A stretch of 7,420 nucleotides of DNA from Ardenticatenales bacterium (GTDB lineage Bacteria > Chloroflexota > Anaerolineae > Promineifilales > UBA4811). The position numbers were made by a program, and so were the translations under genes. Positions 1-6,230 of this stretch are shown here, one piece after another. Under the pieces are notes generated by a model. That model worked only from the letters and a program-made list of their open reading frames with translations. It ran no database searches and was not told where the DNA came from. Positions within the stretch are counted from its first letter, which is position 1. Every line of letters begins with the position of its first letter. The stretch is taken from the NCBI GenBank assembly GCA_030667645.1, contig DAOUVM010000115.1:1-7420 (forward strand), given 5' to 3'.

Positions 1-631
1 CGGCGGCCAACAGGCGGGCCGATGTCCATAGGCTGGCGCCATCGCTCCAGGCTGCCCCGGCCCCATCGGCCGTCAGCCGGACGCGCGCCCGCTGCGGAAA
101 GCGCGGAAACCCCAATTCTTCGTTGCGGGCTGCCGGCGACACTTGACCGTTGCGGATGAGAGCAAGCGCACTGCCAATCCAGATGGGCGGGTTGTGCCAG
201 TCGACAGTGCCCAAGGAGGTATCCTTGCCATTGGCGAGATTCTGCATGTGGGCTCTCCAATGGCCCTCGGTGGCAAAGGAGAGGTATGCGAGCTGCTGCC
301 CGTCTAGGCTATAGGCAGGTTGGACCGCATTCTCGCTGATCCTGATTGCGGGTCCCCCCAGGACGCCTACCGCCCACAGTTCGCTGAGAACCTGCGCCCC
401 CACTGTCGCGCCCCATCGGTTGATGAGGACCGTGTCGCCGTCAGGTGACCAGCCCGCAACGCGGGAGGCGCCGCCGGCCGTCAGTGGCCAGGCGCTCGCG
501 GAGCCCTGCGCTACGGCTGACTGGGCGCCGAGTTGGGGCAGGAGCACGCAGAGTGCCAGTGTCGCCAAACTGGCGGCGAGCACCATCCACCACCTGCGTC
601 GCGCAAAGAAACCGTCCCGAAAAAGGCTCAT
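1..631 (-). CDS. Exported protein with TolB/PD40-like propeller motifs (C-terminus outside window)
   Basis: This open frame has no stop from the ATG at 631 down to the left edge, giving 210 visible codons; the rest lies outside the window. Residues 1-42 look like a Sec signal peptide: a basic stretch (FFARRRWW), a hydrophobic core (about residues 16-31) and a small-residue c-region (GAQSAVAQ), with no lipobox cysteine. After it come repeats of the PD40/TolB propeller type: RVAGWSPDGDTVLI at about 57-70 and PAYSLDGQQLAYLS at about 105-118. Weaker blade-like stretches follow at 149-160 and 193-204. Such propellers usually act outside the membrane as protein- or polymer-binding scaffolds and are often fused to a second domain, which cannot be seen here, so no function is assigned. 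The region just upstream of the ATG (GGCGGG) is only a weak ribosome site. It lies downstream of the kinase gene on the same strand but is separated by a probable terminator, so it is likely its own unit. Confidence 0.8.
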   Translation of the reverse strand, partial: MSLFRDGFFARRRWWMVLAASLATLALCVLLPQLGAQSAVAQGSASAWPLTAGGASRVAGWSPDGDTVLINRWGATVGAQVLSELWAVGVLGGPAIRISENAVQPAYSLDGQQLAYLSFATEGHWRAHMQNLANGKDTSLGTVDWHNPPIWIGSALALIRNGQVSPAARNEELGFPRFPQRARVRLTADGAGAAWSDGASLWTSARLLAA

Positions 632-643
632 GTTGACCCGCCT

Positions 644-664
644 GTTGTACACCAGTTGTCACCA
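644..664. repeat. Tandem imperfect direct repeat upstream of PD40-protein gene
   Basis: GTTGTACACCA (644-654) is followed directly by GTTGTCACCA (655-664), the second copy lacking one A. The period is about one DNA helical turn and the pair lies 13-33 bp upstream of the ATG at 631, where a repressor or activator could act on transcription or the site could lie in the leader. A regulatory role is inference. Confidence 0.35.
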
Positions 665-742
665 TCTGTCGAACAATCGCCCATGAGAGTGTTGAAGAGC
701 AAGCGTGGCGCCGTCCCCTCTATGGTCCCGCTGCTGCAAGAG

Positions 743-790
743 AAAAGTTGGCCCGCCCGGCCGTCCGGCGGACTCCCGGAGCCGGCCGGG
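743..790 (-). terminator. Probable intrinsic terminator of the regulator-kinase operon
   Basis: Read on the minus strand, CCCGGCC (790-784) pairs perfectly with GGCCGGG (762-756). A nested TCCGG/CCGGA stem (780-776 with 768-764) lies inside, and three more C-G pairs are possible outside after a bulged C. The stem is followed after a few bases by ACTTTTCTCTT (about 749-739). This fits a Rho-independent terminator for transcripts coming from the kinase gene, although it lies about 185 nt past that stop and the U-tract is interrupted by C. It could also be a processing or stability hairpin. Confidence 0.5.
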
Positions 791-974
791 GGGGGGGCGG
801 GGGTTCTCTGTGGGCGATGATCGAATCCATGTCACCGTCCGGGCGCCGCGGCTAGGGGCACGTGCCGGTTGCAGGCGGAGAAGATCTGTTATGTAGGGAT
901 ATTCCGCTCGACAAGTGAGGCCAGCATACCGGGCGATTCCGGCCGGCCAAGTGACAGGCTCTGACGAGTATGGG

Positions 975-3035
975 TCACGAGTGTTTCCAGGACTGCGTCG
1001 AACTCGGCTGTATCTCCGAAGGTTCCGTTGGCACCTCCACGCTGACGGTTGTACCCTGGCCCTTTTCTGAAGTGATCGCGAGGGTGCCCCCTAGCAATCG
1101 AGCCCGTTCAAACATGCCGAGGATGCCCAGTTTGCCGGTGGACACCAGGCTATCCATCCTCTCTGGTACCTCAAAGCCACGACCGTTGTCGTTGATCCTC
1201 ATTTGTACCTTGCCGGCGAGAAACTCTACCTCCACGTCAACTCTCGTAGCCAGGGAGTGTCGCCGGATGTTATTCAGCGCCTCCTGGCAGATTCGGAACA
1301 ATCCCAGCTCCTGCTCCGGTGCAGGACGACGCACCTCGCCCACTGCCCTAACCTCCGCTGCAATCCCGTCTTTTTCCTTCAGATCGTTGATCGGCCCTAC
1401 CAGGGCGGCCATTAGCCCCAGGAAATCGAGCGAGGATGGACGCAAATCCTTGATGAACCGGCGCAGTTCCTTTAACGTCTCGCTCACCAAATCCTGCAGA
1501 TCGACCAGTAATCGCAGAGTGGAATCGGGCATCTGCTCCACAGCAGCCAGCGCCTCGATACGCCGTGATATCACGATCAGCATCTGAATCGTCTCGTCGT
1601 GCAGATCGCGGGCGATCCGCATTCGCTCGTCCTCTTGGGCTCTGGTGATCTGCCGAGCGTAGAACCGCATGTTCTCATAGAGACGCGCATTGTCGATGGC
1701 GATGCCGGCCTGCCGTCCAATACTGGCCAGCATGGCGATATCTCGGTCGGAGAAAGCCCTTGCCCGCCCAATCGTGACAACCGCCAGAGTGCCGAAAGAC
1801 CGATCGCCGCTGACAAGGGGGGCTGTGGCCAGGCTGGTGACGCCAGCCTGGACAAAGGCAGGTACGGCTCTGGGGTGTGCGGCGTAATCCTCGATCTCAG
1901 CGGGGCGGCCGGCGGCCATAACCTCCCAGGCCAGACCAGTTTCCTCAGATGCCGTTATCCGTGCCAGAGACTGGGGCAGATTGTGCAAGTAAGGATAGCC
2001 GACGAGATTGCTCTCCTCATCAAACAGCGCAATGATTGCGCCGTCGGCGCCAATCAACTCTTCAGCGATCTCAAGTGCCCGGGGTAGAATTCGATCCAAC
2101 TCGAGATCCGACGCCAATCTTTCGGCTATCTTGTTCAAGCGCTGCTCAATACGCAATTGATGCTCCACATCTTGGTGCAAGCGAGCGTTCTCGATGGCGA
2201 CGCCCACCTGCCCGCAGATGGCTGTGAGCAGGTGCACATCCTGCGGCGTAAACTGGTGACGTCGAGAATCGGCCAGGGTCAAGACCCCAAGCACGCCGTC
2301 GCTGGAACTCAAGGGCACAGCCACAAAGGATCGCATGCCCTCGGCTCCCTCCAAACACGCGGCCAGCCCCGGGTCGTCAAAAAAATCTCCCAGCACTACC
2401 GGTTCCCCTGATTGCCCAACCTGGCCGGTAAGACTCTCGCCTAACGCAATCGGGTCTGCCTCGCGAGCCCGGGCGGGAGACATTCCCCGATAGGCAGCCA
2501 CGACCAGTTGATCAGTTTCCTTGGTCAAGAGATACACGGCAGCTACCTTGACCCTCATGACCTCCAGCACTTTGTCCAGCGCGCCGTCCAAGATGTGCTC
2601 CAGTTCCAGGGAACTGGTAACGATAGAGGTAACGGCGCCGATCGACCTCAATCGAGAAGCAACTTCCTGGCGCAGTCGCTTTTCTCTCTCCTGGCTCTCG
2701 ATCACCCAGACCACAAGATAGCCCACTAGCCCGACCCCGAGGACCTCTGCCATGGCATCTCCCGGATAGGGAGAGAGAATAAAGACTCGTGGCAGCATGA
2801 TGAGAACGGCCAGAGCCAGGGCGATCAGACCGCCTGCCTGACCAAAAGCCAAGGCCGCACCGGCGGCTGGCAGAAGGAAAATGATTCGGTCTACGGCGCG
2901 CCGGCTCAGGGTGTGCGATGTCCAGGGCAAGGGTATCACCTGAGGTGTGAGATAGTGAACCAACCCCAGGACCCCCAGCAGGATCGCCAGGATCCAGAAA
3001 TTTCTGTTGGCCAGAACGGCCTTTAATCGGTTCAT
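975..3035 (-). CDS. Membrane sensor histidine kinase, four TM helices, two GAF domains, HisKA_3/HATPase
   Basis: This 686-residue protein is a NarL-partner type (HPK7-like) sensor kinase. The N-terminus has four hydrophobic segments (about 13-30, 49-66, 68-85, 96-113), resembling the compact membrane module of KdpD/DUF4118-type sensors, with almost no exported loop. A short basic helix leads to GAF 1 (about 145-288) and GAF 2 (about 308-454). The HisKA_3 phosphoacceptor box is ARDLHDETIQ with His479. The ATP-binding domain shows the N box (EALNNIRRH, Asn588/589), G1 box (DNGRGF, 616-621) and a G2-like segment (GKLGILGMFERARLLGG). No cysteine cluster of the NreB type is present, so the ligand of the GAF domains is unknown. 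An in-frame TGA lies just upstream of the ATG, so the start is well bounded. Its ribosome site is weak: GAGG 13 nt upstream, in a hairpin loop. It lies 105 nt after the response regulator gene on the same strand, and the two are the likely partners. Confidence 0.93.
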   Translation of the reverse strand: MNRLKAVLANRNFWILAILLGVLGLVHYLTPQVIPLPWTSHTLSRRAVDRIIFLLPAAGAALAFGQAGGLIALALAVLIMLPRVFILSPYPGDAMAEVLGVGLVGYLVVWVIESQEREKRLRQEVASRLRSIGAVTSIVTSSLELEHILDGALDKVLEVMRVKVAAVYLLTKETDQLVVAAYRGMSPARAREADPIALGESLTGQVGQSGEPVVLGDFFDDPGLAACLEGAEGMRSFVAVPLSSSDGVLGVLTLADSRRHQFTPQDVHLLTAICGQVGVAIENARLHQDVEHQLRIEQRLNKIAERLASDLELDRILPRALEIAEELIGADGAIIALFDEESNLVGYPYLHNLPQSLARITASEETGLAWEVMAAGRPAEIEDYAAHPRAVPAFVQAGVTSLATAPLVSGDRSFGTLAVVTIGRARAFSDRDIAMLASIGRQAGIAIDNARLYENMRFYARQITRAQEDERMRIARDLHDETIQMLIVISRRIEALAAVEQMPDSTLRLLVDLQDLVSETLKELRRFIKDLRPSSLDFLGLMAALVGPINDLKEKDGIAAEVRAVGEVRRPAPEQELGLFRICQEALNNIRRHSLATRVDVEVEFLAGKVQMRINDNGRGFEVPERMDSLVSTGKLGILGMFERARLLGGTLAITSEKGQGTTVSVEVPTEPSEIQPSSTQSWKHS

Positions 3036-3041
3036 CAGGGC

Positions 3042-3057
3042 GTACTTGCCTCAGTAC
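3042..3057 (-). promoter_or_regulatory. Hairpin presenting the kinase ribosome site in its loop
   Basis: On the minus-strand transcript GTACT (3057-3053) pairs with AGTAC (3046-3042) around the 6-nt loop GAGGCA, which carries the only Shine-Dalgarno-like GAGG before the kinase ATG at 3035. The 13-nt distance from GAGG to the start is longer than ideal. The hairpin may tune translation of the kinase relative to the regulator; this is inference from a 5-bp stem. Confidence 0.35.
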
Positions 3058-3074
3058 TTGATCAGAAACAACTT

Positions 3075-3090
3075 GCGGTTTTGTGACCGC
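3075..3090 (-). promoter_or_regulatory. Small intercistronic hairpin between regulator and kinase genes
   Basis: On the minus strand GCGGT (3090-3086) and ACCGC (3079-3075) form a perfect 5-bp stem with a 6-nt loop (CACAAA). It is followed by AAGTTGTTTCT, too poor in U to be a good terminator. It could be an attenuator or an mRNA end-protecting element. It lies in the 105-nt gap that also carries the hairpin before the kinase start. Confidence 0.3.
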
Positions 3091-3140
3091 TCTACCTGTG
3101 AATCACCATTGAAAACGGAGAGAAATCCCTAATCAAGTGC

Positions 3141-3827
3141 TTATTGCTCGTCCTTGTCATCCCGCACCGTGTCGTCCAGGGTCAGCCAACCCTCCCGCAA
3201 GGCGTGCAGGATAGCCTCGGTGCGCGAGCCGACCTGCAATTTGCCAAAGACGTTCCCAAGGTGAACCTGGACCGTCCGCACGCTGACAGCAAGTTCCCGG
3301 GCAATCTCCCGGTTCATCATGCCCTTTGCAGCCAGCTTCAGGACTTGGCTCTCACGCTCGCTCAACTGGCCAAAGTCGGTCTCTGTCGAGCGCTCGGTTG
3401 GGGGTTGAGCCAGGAGCGCCAGGACTTTTCGGGCAACGATCGGATGAAGCACCGATTCCCCGGCATGCACGGCCCGGACAGCCTTGATCAGCTCATCGAC
3501 CGGCACGTCCTTCAAGAGATAACCCGCAGCCCCAGCCTTTAGAAGCGCAAAGACGTACTGGTCATCATCGTAGGCGGTGAGCACCAGGACAGCAGTCGAG
3601 GGGCACTCTGTTTTTATCTGCTTGGTAGCTTCAATGCCATTGAGCCGGGGCATGGCAATGTCCATGATGACTATATCGGGACGCTTGCTAATGGCGAGCT
3701 GCACCGCCTCTTCCCCATCGCCAGCTTCTGCCACTATTTTCAGATCCTCTTCCCGTTCCAATAGCTCCCGCGTTCCCTGTCGCAACATTACGTGGTCGTC
3801 GGCCAGCAAGATGCTGATTGTGCGCAT
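3141..3827 (-). CDS. NarL/FixJ-family DNA-binding response regulator
   Basis: This 228-residue two-domain regulator has a receiver domain (about 1-120) followed by a LuxR-type helix-turn-helix (about 152-215). The receiver has the acidic pair Asp10/Asp11, phosphoacceptor Asp56 (VIMDIAMP), Thr84 (VLTA) and Lys106 (LLKD), so all catalytic positions are intact. The output domain starts LSERESQVLKLAAKG and carries NREIARELAVSVRTVQVHLGNV, the usual GerE recognition-helix pattern. I chose the ATG at 3827 because GGAGG lies 5 nt upstream; the longer frame from a TTG at 3839 would use that ribosome site as coding sequence. It is the first gene of a leftward operon with the GAF kinase at 975-3035, whose HisKA_3 type is the normal partner for NarL-type regulators. 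Target genes are unknown; the divergent operon and self-regulation are obvious candidates. Confidence 0.95.
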   Translation of the reverse strand: MRTISILLADDHVMLRQGTRELLEREEDLKIVAEAGDGEEAVQLAISKRPDIVIMDIAMPRLNGIEATKQIKTECPSTAVLVLTAYDDDQYVFALLKAGAAGYLLKDVPVDELIKAVRAVHAGESVLHPIVARKVLALLAQPPTERSTETDFGQLSERESQVLKLAAKGMMNREIARELAVSVRTVQVHLGNVFGKLQVGSRTEAILHALREGWLTLDDTVRDDKDEQ

Positions 3828-3832
3828 AGCGT

Positions 3833-3837
3833 CCTCC
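3833..3837 (-). promoter_or_regulatory. Ribosome binding site GGAGG deciding the regulator start
   Basis: GGAGG on the minus strand with 5 nt to the ATG at 3827. It overlaps the in-frame TTG at 3839-3837, which argues against that upstream start. Confidence 0.8.
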
Positions 3838-3856
3838 AAGGAATGACTATCCTCTG

Positions 3857-3884
3857 ATTATACTGCATCTGAGATCGCTCGCGA
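3857..3884 (-). promoter_or_regulatory. Sigma-70-type promoter of the regulator-kinase operon
   Basis: On the minus strand a perfect TATAAT (3862-3857) lies about 30 nt upstream of the ATG at 3827, giving a predicted short leader of roughly 20 nt. The -35 region, 17-18 bp upstream, is poor (TTTCGC or TTCGCG at about 3886-3879), so the promoter may need an activator. Confidence 0.6.
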
Positions 3885-4203
3885 AACGAAACACGAACCA
3901 TTGTTCTGGACAGCCCATCAGCGGGCATCTCCGACTCCAAAACCCTGAGATTCCTGGGGGCGAGAAACGCAACGGGTTCAGGCGCTGCCCCGCTGGATTC
4001 TCCTGATGCCGCCTAGAACGGGACGAGCAGCGCTGTGCAAAATCTTTCGCGACGACTAGGTCTTTGTGCCTAGATCACCGGGAACCGGCTAGCTCTTTTG
4101 GGAACCACGCCTACGCAACAGTGCTTGTGATGATCCTGGGACAGTAGGCTCAATTGGCAGGGGCAAGATTGGTGGTTTGGCTCAAGACGACGGCTCGTCA
4201 AGA
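3863..4203. other. Long divergent intergenic control region
   Basis: This stretch between the leftward promoter and the rightward promoter holds no gene I can support. It contains an inverted repeat CTAGG-N8-CCTAG (4056-4073), a perfect palindrome CAGCGCTG (4028-4035), the heptamer GGGAACC twice exactly 20 bp apart (4080-4086, 4100-4106), and GGCTCAA twice 32 bp apart (4147-4153, 4179-4185). The octamer TTTCGCGA occurs at 4045-4052 and, inverted, at 3879-3886. Such short repeats occur by chance in a region this long, so individual sites are tentative. The size and divergent layout do suggest regulatory use. Confidence 0.5.
4147..4185 (+). repeat. Paired GGCTCAA direct repeats upstream of rightward promoter
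   Basis: GGCTCAA occurs at 4147-4153 and 4179-4185, 32 bp apart (about three helical turns). The second copy lies where the -35 element of the extended -10 promoter at 4204-4212 would be. That is the position an activator would occupy when the -35 is poor. A related GGCTCGTCAAG follows at about 4192. Role is inferred; 7-mer repeats also occur by chance. Confidence 0.3.
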
Positions 4204-4212
4204 TGCTATAGT
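4204..4212 (+). promoter_or_regulatory. Extended -10 promoter for the kinase-redox operon
   Basis: TGCTATAGT is an extended -10 element (TGn followed by a 5/6 match to TATAAT). No good -35 is present 16-18 bp upstream (AAGACG or nearby). Transcription would begin near 4219, giving an untranslated leader of about 80 nt before the ATG at 4299. Confidence 0.5.
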
Positions 4213-4298
4213 GATGGCACAGATCAAGCTCTGGAGATTAAAGAGGCAAAGCCCGGCCTACCTGCTCTGATTGGAGGCAACCCAACCCTCGAATTCGC

Positions 4299-6230
4299 AT
4301 GAAAGTACAGACCAAGTTCAGTCTCGGTATCATCCTAATCTTCGCGGTGCTCGCGGTCGGTATCGCCGTCATGAGCGTCAACTATGTCAATACCAATACT
4401 ATCCGGGAAGCTGAGGACCGGGTGAGAATATACGCCCGGGCTGCCTGGGAGATTCATAACGCCGAAATCGATCGCATGCTTTCGGCCTCGGAGATATTGG
4501 TTCAGGATCCGATCATCAAGGACCTGCTGCAGCATCCCGAGGACGATCAACTGGTGACCATGGCGATCAAGCATCTGGAGACCTTTCGTCTAGACCAGGG
4601 GATGGATGTCCTCAATCTACTGGCCCCTGATGGAACGGTCATCCTAAGGACGAGGCATCCTTACAGTGCGGGAGATAGCCTGGTCGCAGACCCGATGATC
4701 AGGCAAGCCATGTCCACCCGGCACAGCATCTCTGGCAACGTCTTGCTGGTGCTGGAGCGCCTGGATGTTGAGGGGATTGGCATGGTGGAACGGTGCATGG
4801 CAGTTGGCGGCGAACCGAGAGGGATGTTTTCGGGTGCGGTTGTTCCGATTCTCAATGGCGGCGGGTTGATAGGAATGATCCAGGCCGGCAGCCTGTTGAA
4901 CGGGGCGGCCGAGGAGGTGGATCGAATCAGAGATGCTGTCTTTAGGAACGAGTACTATGGTCAAAAGCCGCTGGGAACAGCCACCATTTTCATGGAGGAC
5001 CTGAGGATTTCCACCAATGTGATGGACAGCCTGGGCCGGCGGGCAGTAGGGACCCGCGTTTCAAAGTCAGTCGCCGATCATGTATTGGGGCGAGGGCTTT
5101 CCTGGACAGGGAGGGCCTATGTAGTTGATAGCTGGTATCTCTCACAATACGACCCCATCACCGACCCCGGCGGCGATGTCATCGGCATGCTCTACGTCGG
5201 TGAACTGGAGCAAAAGTACCTGGATATCCGCACCCGCGCAGTGTTGTCGTATCTTTCCATCATCCTCCTCGGCATGGTGCTGGCGTTTCTCGTATTCTTT
5301 ATTGTGGTCAAGAGTATTCTGGGACCCATTCAGGATCTGTCTAGAGCCACTGAGAGTCTCTCCGACGGTGATCTGACACATCGAGTGGAGATCAGTGGAA
5401 AAGACGAGATAGGCACTCTTGCTGCTTCGTTCAACCACATGGCAGAGCAACTGCAGAGACAGCGTCAGGAAATCGAGCGCCGCCAGATTGAGCTGGAAGA
5501 CGTCAGCAGTGAACTTCGAGTGATCAACCGGAATTATATGGAGATGTTGGGATTTGTCGCCCACGAGCTCAAGAACCCGTTGAGTTCCGCGATGATGGGT
5601 CTGTATACGGTGAAGGATGGTTACCTGGGTAAGCTCAACCCTGCCCAGACGAAAAGCCTGGGCTCGGTGGGCCAGAGCCTGGACTATTTTCACGACATGA
5701 TCAAGAACTACCTCGACCTATCCCGTCTGGAGAAAGGAGAAATGGATGTGGACAAGAAGCGGGTTCCTCTCCAGGCTGACGTGATTACGCCACTATTGGA
5801 AGTTCTGGAAAGAGAATTGCAAGAACATCGCATGGTGGTGGAGAACCGCGTCTCGGCCGAGTTGATGTTACACGTGGATAGTGGTCTCTTGAAAATCGTC
5901 TACGACAACCTGCTCTCCAACGCGATCAAGTATGGCCGGCAAAATGGCACGATACGGCTGGATGTCCAGGAGACCGAGGACCATGTGATGCTGAGTGTCC
6001 GGAATGAGGGCCGGGGCATCTCTCCGGAAAAGCTACCTATGCTCTTTAAAAAGTTCCATCGCCTGGATACCCCCGAGTACGCGGGCGAAAAGGGTTCCGG
6101 CCTGGGACTGTACATCTGCAAGGAGATCATTGAAAAGATGGGAGGCGAGATCTGGGCCGACTCTAAAGAGGGCGAGTGGGTCAAGTTTAGCTTTAGGTTG
6201 CCAAGGAAAAGCAAGGAGGAAACGCGATGA
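4299..6230 (+). CDS. Cache-HAMP sensor histidine kinase
   Basis: This 643-residue membrane kinase has a classic sensor layout. TM1 (about 8-28) and TM2 (about 315-338) bracket an extracytoplasmic region of about 285 residues that matches the Cache_3/Cache_2 style. The first module has LLAPDGTVILRTRHPYSAGD at about 107-126. A later segment has GTATIFMEDLRISTNV, GRRAVGTRVSKSV, YDPITD and VIGMLYVGELE (about 226-304). These sensors bind small molecules such as carboxylates; the ligand here is unknown. A HAMP domain (about 339-390) and coiled linker lead to HisKA with GFVAHELKNPL, phosphoacceptor His422. The ATPase domain has the N box DNLLSNAIKYG (536-546), a variant G1 box (RNEGRGI, Asn569 where Asp is commonest), an F box (LFKKFHR) and a G2 box (GSGLGLYICKEI). 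The ATG has no close ribosome site (GGAGG lies 21 nt upstream), but the N-terminus looks like a family start. It overlaps the next gene by 4 nt, so the two are translationally coupled. Confidence 0.93.
   Translation: MKVQTKFSLGIILIFAVLAVGIAVMSVNYVNTNTIREAEDRVRIYARAAWEIHNAEIDRMLSASEILVQDPIIKDLLQHPEDDQLVTMAIKHLETFRLDQGMDVLNLLAPDGTVILRTRHPYSAGDSLVADPMIRQAMSTRHSISGNVLLVLERLDVEGIGMVERCMAVGGEPRGMFSGAVVPILNGGGLIGMIQAGSLLNGAAEEVDRIRDAVFRNEYYGQKPLGTATIFMEDLRISTNVMDSLGRRAVGTRVSKSVADHVLGRGLSWTGRAYVVDSWYLSQYDPITDPGGDVIGMLYVGELEQKYLDIRTRAVLSYLSIILLGMVLAFLVFFIVVKSILGPIQDLSRATESLSDGDLTHRVEISGKDEIGTLAASFNHMAEQLQRQRQEIERRQIELEDVSSELRVINRNYMEMLGFVAHELKNPLSSAMMGLYTVKDGYLGKLNPAQTKSLGSVGQSLDYFHDMIKNYLDLSRLEKGEMDVDKKRVPLQADVITPLLEVLERELQEHRMVVENRVSAELMLHVDSGLLKIVYDNLLSNAIKYGRQNGTIRLDVQETEDHVMLSVRNEGRGISPEKLPMLFKKFHRLDTPEYAGEKGSGLGLYICKEIIEKMGGEIWADSKEGEWVKFSFRLPRKSKEETR
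6213..6220 (+). promoter_or_regulatory. Ribosome binding site AAGGAGGA for the receiver gene
   Basis: AAGGAGGA lies inside the last codons of the kinase gene, 6 nt before the ATG at 6227 in the ATGA stop/start overlap. It is nearly the full anti-SD complement and suggests the receiver is made at higher level than the kinase. Confidence 0.75.

Larger units (their letters stand above)
632..974. other. Intergenic region between kinase gene and PD40-protein gene
   Basis: This 343-nt stretch holds no convincing gene. From the kinase end downward on the minus strand it contains a GC-rich palindromic stretch (CCGG-GCGATT-CCGG at 929-942 beside CCGGCCGGCC at 939-948) without a U-tract, and the heptamer CAAGTGA at both 912-918 and 948-954. 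It also holds a G10-C-G5 run (788-803), the strong hairpin described separately, and a pair of tandem short repeats just upstream of the PD40-protein start. Short frames here lack ribosome sites and recognisable protein content. I could not identify a convincing -35/-10 pair for the downstream gene. Confidence 0.6.

Noticed and set aside
420..896. Overlapping plus-strand frames across the left intergenic region
   Set aside because: They overlap the signal-peptide region of the minus-strand gene or the terminator hairpin and G-run, with low-complexity Arg/Gly/Pro translations and no ribosome sites.
970..1587. 205-codon open frame on the plus strand
   Set aside because: It lies entirely antisense to the C-terminal part of the GAF kinase, whose His479, N and G1 boxes are clear. 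The translation is Ser/Arg-rich with no recognisable domain.
3828..3839. Longer regulator start at TTG 3839
   Set aside because: The GGAGG ribosome site would then be coding, while it is ideally placed for the ATG at 3827, and receiver proteins usually begin a few residues before the first strand.
3900..4050. Possible riboswitch or structured RNA in the divergent region
   Set aside because: Some short stems can be drawn (for example CCTGA/TCAGG and GGGGC/GCCCC), but no known riboswitch core motif was recognised and the stretch lies upstream of both predicted transcription starts.
3879..4052. Octamer TTTCGCGA present once in front of each divergent operon, in the direction of transcription
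   Set aside because: An 8-base match between two sites in about 460 nt is expected by chance, and the positions relative to the two promoters differ greatly.
4214..4270. 18-codon leader peptide frame ahead of the Cache kinase
   Set aside because: No ribosome site, no run of regulatory codons, and its ATG lies at or before the predicted transcription start of the extended -10 promoter.
5142..5693. 183-codon minus-strand open frame
   Set aside because: Antisense shadow of the HAMP/HisKA region of the Cache kinase; no domain and no plausible ribosome site.
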